Source of the DNA: Microbacterium sp. LWH7-1.2
GTDB lineage: Bacteria > Actinomycetota > Actinomycetes > Actinomycetales > Microbacteriaceae
Direction of reading: 5' to 3'
Length of the DNA: 64,000 nucleotides
Assembly (NCBI RefSeq): GCF_038397755.1
Contig: NZ_CP151637.1
Span: 1,674,001-1,738,000, forward strand
The notes below the pieces were generated by a model. The model ran no database searches. It had not been told where the DNA came from and was given only the letters and a program-made list of their open reading frames with translations. Below, piece after piece: positions 10,422 to 17,574 of this stretch. A program made the translations under genes and the position numbers. The first letter of the stretch is position 1. Each line of letters starts with the position of its first letter.

Positions 10422-11617
10422 ACCTCGTCCTCGTCTGAGCCGAGGGTGGCACTCTCGCGGTCGCGCGCGTCGACACGGCGCCGGCGTGCCGCCTCGTAGA
10501 CGAGGGCGGAGAGCAGTTCGGCCAGCAGGAGCCCGACGAACACGGCCGGCAGGCTCTGCAACGCCAGCCCCAACGCCGCCAGGGCGAAGATGAGCGCCGA
10601 TGAGATCGCGCGCAGGCCCGTGAGCAGCCGCACTTCGCCCCTGCGGCGCAGTGCGGTGAAGGGCAGGGTGGTCGCCAGCGACGCGGCACGCCAGGCGCAC
10701 GCGAGCAGCAGGGGCAGCAGCGTGGCCGACCCGGTCCATGCCTCGCCGAACAGGAAGCCGAACACGCCGGTGAACTCGAGGACGAGCAGCGCGACCACTG
10801 CAGCGAGGACGGATGCCGCCGACAGCACGACATCGGCGTGCGAGTGCTCCTTCAGAAGCCGCAGTCGCATGAAGTTCAGCGGGATGGCGAGCAATCCCGA
10901 CACCGTCGCGATCGACGCGAACAGCACAGCGTCAGCCGAGCCAAGGAACGCGAGGATCATCGAGTTCAGGAGCGGATACACGACACCGGTGATGGCGGTG
11001 TCGGCGATCACCCAGCCCATCACGGCCGGGTGCGGCCGGCTCGCCCGGTGCTGCACCGGCAGCGAGCGCACACACGTGGCGACCGCGATGCCGAGCACGA
11101 GCGGGATCAACGCCCACTGCTGGCTCGCGAAGCCGGCGAGCACGCCGATCAGGGCGCCCGCGCCGACCGCGATGGATGCGGCGATCTCACGACGGTCCAG
11201 GCGCTCGGCGACCGAAACGCCGCGCCCGACCTCCAGAGCCGCGAGCAGGATCGGCAGCGCGAGAGCGAGCAGGACGGCGTTCGGCGGCATGATCGAGACC
11301 ACCAACGCCGTCACGATCGCGATCGCTGCCAGCCACAGCGGGAAGACGACGCGCCGCTCGGTGGCCGCAGAGCTGAGGCGCGACTCCACCACGACGGCGA
11401 ACGTGAGCTGCCCGGTGAACGTCGCGACGAGCACCGCGACCGCGAGCAGGCCCTGCTCGGGCACGGTGAAGAGGCGGGAGGAGATCGAGATCGTCGCCGC
11501 GGGGATCACCGCGAGCGACACGCCGCCGAGCAGCGTGATCAGGCTCATCGCCGCACCGCGCAGCCGGAGGGGGGCCGGCAGGCCGTCGCCCGCGGGTCCG
11601 CCCGCGAGGTCGGTCAT
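10418..11617 (-). CDS. Wzx-like polysaccharide flippase
   Basis: The 399-residue protein is nearly all membrane helices (about 11-12), with no large soluble domain. It resembles the MATE/MOP-type polysaccharide flippases in helix pattern and in context, lying between two glycosyltransferase genes whose frames overlap it by 4 bp on each side. A flippase moves undecaprenyl-linked oligosaccharide across the membrane. No short diagnostic motif exists for this family, so the call rests on topology and neighbours. The C-terminal 25 residues are hydrophilic, rich in Arg and then Asp/Glu. Confidence 0.7.
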   Translation of the reverse strand: MTDLAGGPAGDGLPAPLRLRGAAMSLITLLGGVSLAVIPAATISISSRLFTVPEQGLLAVAVLVATFTGQLTFAVVVESRLSSAATERRVVFPLWLAAIAIVTALVVSIMPPNAVLLALALPILLAALEVGRGVSVAERLDRREIAASIAVGAGALIGVLAGFASQQWALIPLVLGIAVATCVRSLPVQHRASRPHPAVMGWVIADTAITGVVYPLLNSMILAFLGSADAVLFASIATVSGLLAIPLNFMRLRLLKEHSHADVVLSAASVLAAVVALLVLEFTGVFGFLFGEAWTGSATLLPLLLACAWRAASLATTLPFTALRRRGEVRLLTGLRAISSALIFALAALGLALQSLPAVFVGLLLAELLSALVYEAARRRRVDARDRESATLGSDEDEV

Positions 11618-12495
11618 CGGGACACCGCCGCACGCGCCGTGCCGATCGTGCGCCCGAGTGCGCCCTCGGCACGGCCGAGGAACACCCACCAGCCGTCGGC
11701 GACGGCATTCGTCGCCCGGTGACGGAGGCCGAACGCCAGTCCCCCACCCACGAAGGCGGACCGCCACCACCACGGGTACGGATGACGCATCACGAGGCGA
11801 CCGAGACCGCGCCCGTACGCGCGCAGCTTGCGGCGGCGCTCGGACGTGCTCAGGCCTCGCGCATCGGCCACGCCGCCCACGGTGACATCGTCAGGCAGCC
11901 AGCGGAACCGCGCCGCGAGGTCGGGCCTGCGCGCGAGCAGGCGCAGCAGCAGATCAGTCCCTTCGCCCGCCTGCCACGGAGTCTGCGCTCCGGTGCCGAT
12001 GCCGGCGTCGAAGCCGCCGAGCTCGTCGAACACCGAGCGGCGCATCACGAGACCCATCTCGATCACGCTCCACACGTTCCAGCGGTCCAGTGGGGTATCG
12101 GGGGCGGGCAAGGTGAACTTCGGACCGTTCTCGTCGATGACGGTGAGTGCGCCGGCGTCCATGTCGTCCGCGCGCTGCCGTAGAGACGCGATGGACCCGG
12201 CGGGGAACCATGTCGTGTCGTTCGGGAAGAGCAGCAGGAAATCGCCCGTGCCGAGGTGGGCGACGCCCGAGTTCCGTCCGAGCGATGCGCCTCGCTCGGA
12301 CGTGGTGACGGTGATCGCGAGATCGGGGCCCCGGTGCGCAGAGGCGAGGGCCTCGATCTCGGGGGCACGCTCCTGCGCGACGATCACGAGGCGGTCGCCG
12401 GCCTCGAGCTGACCGTGGAGGGATTCGAGCAGACGTTCCAGAGGTTCGACCCGGCCCAGCGTCGTCACCACGAGTCCGAGATCCACCCGCACCAT
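11614..12495 (-). CDS. Glycosyltransferase family 2
   Basis: The protein starts MVRVDLGLVVTTLGRVEPL, the first strand of a GT-A fold. The nucleotide-binding region includes ERGASLGRNSGVAHLGTGDF and the DxD-equivalent FPNDTTWFP. Later, VFDELGGFDAGIGTG with GEGTDLLLR is the conserved acceptor/catalytic region of GT2 enzymes. No membrane helix is evident apart from an amphipathic C-terminal region around WWWRSAFVGGG, so it is probably peripheral. The ATG at 12495 is preferred because homology begins there; an in-frame ATG at 12516 would add seven residues. Its last codons overlap the flippase start by 4 bp. It is divergent from the next GT2 gene, 48 bp away. Confidence 0.82.
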   Translation of the reverse strand: MVRVDLGLVVTTLGRVEPLERLLESLHGQLEAGDRLVIVAQERAPEIEALASAHRGPDLAITVTTSERGASLGRNSGVAHLGTGDFLLLFPNDTTWFPAGSIASLRQRADDMDAGALTVIDENGPKFTLPAPDTPLDRWNVWSVIEMGLVMRRSVFDELGGFDAGIGTGAQTPWQAGEGTDLLLRLLARRPDLAARFRWLPDDVTVGGVADARGLSTSERRRKLRAYGRGLGRLVMRHPYPWWWRSAFVGGGLAFGLRHRATNAVADGWWVFLGRAEGALGRTIGTARAAVSR

Positions 12496-12543
12496 TCTGT
12501 ACGATGAAGTGCCCATTCGCGCACCGTCAGGAACCCCCTCGCC

Positions 12544-13719
12544 ATGTCAACTTCGACCGAGACGATCGAGCTGTCCATCGTCATGCCGTGCCTCAACGAG
12601 GCCGAGACCCTCGCCGTCTGCATCGACAAGGCCCAGGGATACCTCGCTCGCAGCGGCGTTAGCGGCGAAGTCGTGATCGCCGACAACGGCAGCACCGACG
12701 GGTCGCAGGAGATCGCGTCCGCCCACGGCGCCCGCGTCGTGGACGTTCCCGCGAAGGGGTACGGCAGCGCGCTCATGGGCGGTATCGACGCCGCACGCGG
12801 CGAGTATGTGATCATGGGCGACGCGGACGACAGCTACGATTTCTCGCAGCTCGACCCGTTCGTGGACCGACTCCGCGCTGGAGACCAGCTCGTGATGGGC
12901 AATCGCTTCCAAGGCGGGATCGCCGAGGGCGCGATGCCGCCCCTGCACAAGTACCTCGGAAACCCGGTGCTCTCATGGATCGGCCGGGTGCTGTTTCGGT
13001 CGCCGATCGGCGATTTCCACTGCGGACTACGAGGCTTCAACCGCCGCGCGATCCTCGACCTCCATCTGCTGACGACGGGCATGGAGTTCGCCAGCGAGGT
13101 CGTCGTGAAGTCCACGCTCAGCGGGCTGCGCGTTTCGGAGGTGCCGACGACGCTTTCGAAGGACGGCCGCAGCCGCCCTCCGCACCTGCGCAGCTGGCGG
13201 GACGGCTGGCGTCATCTGAGGTTCCTCCTGATCTTCAGTCCGAGGTGGTTGTTCCTCATCCCCGGTGCGGCGGCGTTCTTCCTCGGGCTGCTCGGCACGA
13301 TCTTCCTCGCGATCGGCCCTATCGAGATCGGCGGTCTCGGGCTCGATGCGATCAGTCAGGTGTACCTCGCCGCGCTCTGCGTCGTGGGGTACCAATCGGT
13401 GATCTTCGCGATTCTCACCAAGATCTATGCCCAGCATGAAGGGTTCCGCATCCCTCGCTCCCGGAACTTCGAGCGCCTCGAGCGGCGCATCAGTCTCGAA
13501 AGCAGCGCGCTCGCCGGTCTCGCGCTGTTCCTGATCGGCCTCGGGATTGCGATCTGGCAGTTCGCCGCGTGGGCGGCGCTGGGCTTCGGAGCGCTTGATC
13601 TCGCATCGACGCTGCGAATCTCCGTGCCGGCCGCGCTGCTGATGATCCTCGGTGCGCAGACGATCATGTCGGGCATGTTCCTGGGAGTTCTGAACGTGGG
13701 CCTCAAGCGCAATCGCTGA
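12544..13719 (+). CDS. Membrane-anchored glycosyltransferase family 2 (polyprenyl-phosphate type)
   Basis: The 391-residue protein has a GT-A domain (residues 8-235) followed by four membrane helices. The start LSIVMPCLNEAETLAVCIDK, the DADDSYDF metal-binding segment and DFHCGLRGFNRRA are typical of dolichol/polyprenyl-phosphate sugar synthases of the GT2 family. Such an enzyme would make a lipid-linked monosaccharide at the inner membrane face for use by a GT-C enzyme such as the DUF2142 protein at 6559. A -10 box TACGAT (12500-12505) and a weak AGGAA ribosome binding site (about 12530-12534) precede the ATG. It is monocistronic, ending at a hairpin. Confidence 0.88.
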   Translation: MSTSTETIELSIVMPCLNEAETLAVCIDKAQGYLARSGVSGEVVIADNGSTDGSQEIASAHGARVVDVPAKGYGSALMGGIDAARGEYVIMGDADDSYDFSQLDPFVDRLRAGDQLVMGNRFQGGIAEGAMPPLHKYLGNPVLSWIGRVLFRSPIGDFHCGLRGFNRRAILDLHLLTTGMEFASEVVVKSTLSGLRVSEVPTTLSKDGRSRPPHLRSWRDGWRHLRFLLIFSPRWLFLIPGAAAFFLGLLGTIFLAIGPIEIGGLGLDAISQVYLAALCVVGYQSVIFAILTKIYAQHEGFRIPRSRNFERLERRISLESSALAGLALFLIGLGIAIWQFAAWAALGFGALDLASTLRISVPAALLMILGAQTIMSGMFLGVLNVGLKRNR

Positions 13720-13739
13720 GCGTTCGGCACGCCCGCACG

Positions 13740-13774
13740 GCGAGACCCGCCGCCCGTCGGGTGGCGGGTCTCGC
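13740..13774. terminator. Hairpin terminator between the GT2 gene and ahcY
   Basis: Perfect 12-bp arms GCGAGACCCGCC (13740-13751) and GGCGGGTCTCGC (13763-13774) flank an 11-base loop. It lies in the 137-bp gap between convergent genes, closer to the GT2 stop codon, and could serve both directions. No T-run follows. Confidence 0.75.
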
Positions 13775-13856
13775 TGCGTCGACGAATGAAGAGGTCCCGC
13801 CAGGCAGTCCGGCCCGGCGGCAGCTCACCATGCCACCCGGCAGGACACCGTCGATA

Positions 13857-15356
13857 TCAGTAGCGGTAGTGGTCCAGCTTGTACGGGCCCTCGACCGGCA
13901 CGCCGATGTACGACGCCTGCTCGGGGGTGAGCTCGGTGAGCTGCACGCCGAGCGCGTCGAGGTGCAGGCGCGCGACCTTCTCATCGAGGTGCTTAGGCAG
14001 CACGTACACGGCGGTCGGGTACTCGTCGCGCTTGGTGAACAGCTCGATCTGCGCGAGCACCTGGTTGGTGAACGACGCGCTCATGACGAACGACGGATGC
14101 CCCGTAGCGTTGCCGAGATTCAGCAGCCGGCCCTCGCTCAGCACCAGCACGCTGCGCCCGGTCGGCAGACGCCACTCGTGCACCTGGGGCTTGATCTCGA
14201 CCTTCTCAACGCCTGCGAGGGACTCGAGACCCGCCATGTCGATCTCGTTGTCGAAGTGGCCGACGTTGCCGACGATCGCGAGGTGCTTGAGCTTCAGCAG
14301 GTCGTCGACGGTCACGACGTCCTTGTTTCCGGTGCCCGTGATGACGATGTCGACCTGGTCGGCGACGTCGTCGAGACGCGAGACCTGGTAGCCGTCCATC
14401 GCGGCCTGCAGCGCGCAGATCGGGTCGACCTCGCTCACGATGACGCGCGCACCCTGGCCGCGCAGGGCCTCGGCGGCGCCCTTGCCGACGTCGCCGTAGC
14501 CGCACACGAAAGCGACCTTGCCGCCCATCAGCACGTCGGTGGCGCGGTTGATGCCGTCGGGCAGCGAGTGGCGGATGCCGTACTTGTTGTCGAACTTCGA
14601 CTTCGTCACCGAGTCGTTGACGTTGATCGCGGGGAACAGCAGATCTCCGGATGCTGCGAGCTCGTAGAGGCGGTGGACGCCTGTGGTGGTCTCCTCCGTG
14701 ACGCCGAGGAGGCCCTCCGCCATGCGCGTGAACCGCTCCGGGTCGCGCGCCAGGCTGGCGCGCAGAGTCTCGAGCACGATGCGGTACTCGGCGGAGTCGT
14801 CGGCCGCAGCATCCGGAACCGAACCCTCCCTCTCGAACTCGACGCCCTTGTGGACGAGGAGGGTCGCGTCGCCGCCGTCGTCGAGGATCATGTTCGGGCC
14901 GTCGAAGCCCTCCGCGGTCCAGTCGAAGATGCGGTCGGCGAGACGCCAGTACTCCTCGAGGGTCTCGCCCTTCCATGCGAAGACCGGAACGCCCGCGGGA
15001 GCGTCGACCGTGCCCGTCGGACCGACGACGACGGCGGCGGCCGCTTCGTCCTGCGTAGAGAAGATGTTGCAGCTCGCCCAGCGCACCTGCGCACCCAGGG
15101 CGACGAGCGTCTCGATGAGCACCGCGGTCTGCACCGTCATGTGGAGCGAGCCCGCGATGCGGGCGCCCTTCAGCGGCTGCGAGGCGCCGAACTCCTCGCG
15201 CAGCGCCATGAGCCCCGGCATCTCGTTCTCGGCGAGGCGCAGCTGATGGCGCCCCGCTTCGGCGAGAGAGAGGTCGGCGACCTCGTACTCGAAGCCCTCG
15301 CGGGGATCGGTGGCCGTGGAGTCGGCAGGCGTGGCGACAGGCATGGAGGTCGGCAT
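13857..15356 (-). CDS. ahcY: Adenosylhomocysteinase (S-adenosyl-L-homocysteine hydrolase)
   Basis: This cytoplasmic NAD-dependent enzyme splits S-adenosylhomocysteine into adenosine and homocysteine and so keeps methylation running. At 499 residues it is the long actinobacterial form with an insert. Visible marks are [20 protein letters not shown], the NAD-binding loop [15 protein letters not shown], the substrate Lys/Asp segment [20 protein letters not shown], and the conserved C-terminal LDHYRY. The ATG at 15356 gives an N-terminal tail of about 20 residues before homology; an ATG four codons later (15344) is equally possible. The gene stands alone on its strand, with DUF3499 46 bp upstream. 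Confidence 0.96.
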   Translation of the reverse strand: MPTSMPVATPADSTATDPREGFEYEVADLSLAEAGRHQLRLAENEMPGLMALREEFGASQPLKGARIAGSLHMTVQTAVLIETLVALGAQVRWASCNIFSTQDEAAAAVVVGPTGTVDAPAGVPVFAWKGETLEEYWRLADRIFDWTAEGFDGPNMILDDGGDATLLVHKGVEFEREGSVPDAAADDSAEYRIVLETLRASLARDPERFTRMAEGLLGVTEETTTGVHRLYELAASGDLLFPAINVNDSVTKSKFDNKYGIRHSLPDGINRATDVLMGGKVAFVCGYGDVGKGAAEALRGQGARVIVSEVDPICALQAAMDGYQVSRLDDVADQVDIVITGTGNKDVVTVDDLLKLKHLAIVGNVGHFDNEIDMAGLESLAGVEKVEIKPQVHEWRLPTGRSVLVLSEGRLLNLGNATGHPSFVMSASFTNQVLAQIELFTKRDEYPTAVYVLPKHLDEKVARLHLDALGVQLTELTPEQASYIGVPVEGPYKLDHYRY

Positions 15357-15401
15357 CCGCCCATTCTCCCACGCCCGCCGCAGGCCCGGGAAAGGCGCCG
15401 G

Positions 15402-15608
15402 TCAGGCGCGGAGCGTCTCGTGGCGCACGACCACCCAGCCCTTGGGCACCGACAGGCGGTCGGTGTGGATCGCGCAGAGGTCGTGGGCGTGCGGATCGCC
15501 CGCGGCGCCGAGCGGGCCGAGGGCGGCCATCTGGTCGCCGTAGTCGTAGGTGAGGGTGGACACCGCCTCACGGGCGCATCCGACCTTGGAGCAGACTCTC
15601 TCGCGCAT
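15402..15608 (-). CDS. DUF3499 family protein
   Basis: This 68-residue protein has the DUF3499 pattern: an N-terminal two-cysteine motif in VCSKVGCAREAVSTLTYDY, then LGPLGAAGDPHAHDLCAIHTD with Cys and His, and the ending PKGWVVVRHETLR. The paired Cys/His residues suggest a small zinc-binding fold; no function is established. A -10 box TAGCGT lies seven bases before the ATG, so the transcript is probably leaderless. A longer open frame extends upstream but overlaps the divergent zincin gene's promoter and has no homology. DUF3499 genes lie next to this zincin family in many actinomycetes, including Rv3258c/Rv3259 of M. tuberculosis (from memory). Confidence 0.85.
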   Translation of the reverse strand: MRERVCSKVGCAREAVSTLTYDYGDQMAALGPLGAAGDPHAHDLCAIHTDRLSVPKGWVVVRHETLRA

Positions 15609-15712
15609 CGGGTAGACGCTATCGCGCGCGGACGACACGGGAACGGATGCCGCGCCGCAGCGCGCGAGCCGACCTCGGGTCTCGGCCGCCACGCGAGACC
15701 TAGGATGGGGGC

Positions 15713-16153
15713 ATGGCGTGGCGTCGGAGCAAGACCAGCGAGCGCGCGCCGCGGCGCGCGTCCCGTCACGGACGCCACGGACGCGAGGGACGCAGCTCCG
15801 TCGTCCGCCCGCCGCTCCCCCCACTCGACACGCGCGTCGACCGGTTCGACCTGTCGGTCGGCACCGCGGCCGAGTTCCTGCGGTCGGCATGGCCCGAGTT
15901 GCGGGACGTTCGCTTCGAGGTCGCCGACATGCCCGCCGCAACGGACGACGACGGCATCCCCCGGTGGACGGTGCTGCCCGACGCGGGCCGCATCATCCTG
16001 TACCGCCTGCCGATCGAGCGCCTCAGTCACTTGCATCGCGACGACGAGCTGCACCGGCGCATGCTGGTCGAAGGCGCCGTCTTCCGCGCAGCCGCCGAGT
16101 ACCTCGACCGCGACCCGTGGGACCTCGGTCCCGAGCGCTTCCGCTACTTCTGA
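15713..16153 (+). CDS. Zincin-like metallopeptidase-family protein lacking HExxH
   Basis: The 146-residue protein begins with a basic, disordered tail of about 30 residues. A compact domain follows, with VDRFDLSVGTAAEFLRSAWPEL, an IILYRLPIERL strand and an alpha-helical end. Proteins at this syntenic position are annotated as metallopeptidase family (zincin-like). The helix that carries HExxH in true members reads RMLVEGAVFRAAAEYL here, with no His pair, so peptidase activity is doubtful. A -10 box TAGGAT (15701-15706) lies six bases before the ATG, indicating a leaderless transcript. It is divergent from DUF3499 with about 100 bp between starts. Confidence 0.72.
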   Translation: MAWRRSKTSERAPRRASRHGRHGREGRSSVVRPPLPPLDTRVDRFDLSVGTAAEFLRSAWPELRDVRFEVADMPAATDDDGIPRWTVLPDAGRIILYRLPIERLSHLHRDDELHRRMLVEGAVFRAAAEYLDRDPWDLGPERFRYF

Positions 16154-16167
16154 CCCCCTGACCAGGG

Positions 16168-17574
16168 TCAGGGATAGACGACGATCTCGGGCGTCGCGAC
16201 GTCGGCCGGCCACACCGGCACGCCGGCGAGGGCACCGTCCCCCGAGAACGACAGACCGGCGCGCACCGGCGCCTGCGGATCGAACACGTACACCGTGCGG
16301 GTCGCCAGCCGCACCGCGATGGACCCGTTCGCCGGAACCGTCAGGTTGAGCGCCGAGCCGCCGTCGGTCGGGGACACTTCGACCGTCACCGGCTCGCCGG
16401 TCGGGTTCACGAGCGTCAGCGACGGCGTCGGCCCACCGGGCGTCGCGAACAGCGACGGCACCGACACCTCGGGCGCCGGCGTGTACCAGGCGAAGTCGTC
16501 CCCCGCCGAGATGCCTGTCGCCTGCCACACCGCCGCGACCACGGGGGCGTCCGCCTCGACGGTGACCGTATAGGCGCCGGGCGCCAGTCCGTTCAGCGCG
16601 AGCTCGAGGGGCTTGCCCGCCTCGAGCGGCAGCTCCTGCGGTTCCCCGATCGTCTCGGTGCGGCCGGCGGAGGTGACGGACACGCGTGCGGTGGCGGGCA
16701 GCGAGGGTGACAGCATCCGCAGCACCGTCGTCTCGTCGGCCGCGCCGTCGGCGTCGGCCGGACGCGTGACCGTGATGCCGGTGATCACCTGCGTGTTCTC
16801 AGTGTGGGCGATCGGGCCGACCTGATCGACTCCGCCGGGGGTCAGGGTGCGGGTGATGCTCGCCTGGAGCGAGGCGTGGATGGGTGCCCCGACGGCCGAG
16901 ACGCGGACGACCGGCGTCTCCTCGCCGAGCGCCAGGCCGGCGAGGGGGATGACGCGCTGCGTACCGGGCGCGATCACGAGGTCGGTGCCGCCGGGCGGCG
17001 TCTGCGGGCCGTCGACCCCGTACACCGTCAGCTGAACCGTGGCGGGAACCGAGCCCGGATTGGCGAGCAGCACCAGGTCGGCGGCGCCGGTCGCTCCCGA
17101 TCCGCCGACCAGCCACGAGTCGAGGAGGGGCGGGCGGCAGGCAGACGCCGCGAAGCCCGAGAGGTCGTCGGCGTTCGCGGTCGCGGCACCGGTCGCGGCG
17201 ATGTCGACCGCCTGGTCGTCGCGCGGCTCGGCGGTGTACGCGAGCGGGCCGGGCCCGACACCCGTCGTCATCAGCTGCTGCTCCACGGCTCCCGCCCCGT
17301 CGGCGGTGCCCCCGATGACGGACTGCGGCGCGGCGAGGGTCACCGTCGACGCCGCGGTGGGGTTGCGGCCGATCGAGAGCAGCCCGCCATCGCAGGCGAT
17401 CACGGATGCTGCGGGCGCCGGCGTCGCGGGCACGCTCAGCGGCTCGCGCACGAGCGCCGGCCACGGCACCGCGACCGCGGTGACGACGGCGATGACCGCC
17501 AGGACCGACACCGCGGTGCCGATCAGCAGCCGCGCGCTCGTCGTCGCCCAGCGGAACACGCGTCTGTCGCTCAT
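16168..17574 (-). CDS. DUF5719 family membrane-anchored extracytoplasmic protein
   Basis: The 468-residue protein has one membrane helix near the N-terminus (residues 12-40) and then a long extracytoplasmic region built of beta-strand-like segments. Repeated Ala/Val/Thr/Pro-rich stretches such as LVLLANPGSVPATVQLTVYG and LTLVNPTGEPVTVEVSP look like tandem Ig-like or fibronectin-like sandwiches. The DUF5719 assignment is from overall pattern and from its place directly after a giant membrane GT2 gene. The ATG overlaps that gene's stop (ATGA at 17571-17574), so the two are translationally coupled and probably act together in the envelope. No catalytic motif was recognised. Confidence 0.75.
   Translation of the reverse strand: MSDRRVFRWATTSARLLIGTAVSVLAVIAVVTAVAVPWPALVREPLSVPATPAPAASVIACDGGLLSIGRNPTAASTVTLAAPQSVIGGTADGAGAVEQQLMTTGVGPGPLAYTAEPRDDQAVDIAATGAATANADDLSGFAASACRPPLLDSWLVGGSGATGAADLVLLANPGSVPATVQLTVYGVDGPQTPPGGTDLVIAPGTQRVIPLAGLALGEETPVVRVSAVGAPIHASLQASITRTLTPGGVDQVGPIAHTENTQVITGITVTRPADADGAADETTVLRMLSPSLPATARVSVTSAGRTETIGEPQELPLEAGKPLELALNGLAPGAYTVTVEADAPVVAAVWQATGISAGDDFAWYTPAPEVSVPSLFATPGGPTPSLTLVNPTGEPVTVEVSPTDGGSALNLTVPANGSIAVRLATRTVYVFDPQAPVRAGLSFSGDGALAGVPVWPADVATPEIVVYP

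Noticed and set aside
11614..12516. Longer start at 12516 for the GT2 gene
   Set aside because: It adds seven residues before the conserved first strand and lacks a convincing ribosome binding site. It cannot be excluded, but 12495 is preferred.
13761..16349. 862-codon plus-strand frame opposite ahcY
   Set aside because: It is antisense to ahcY with low-complexity composition and ends inside the zincin gene.
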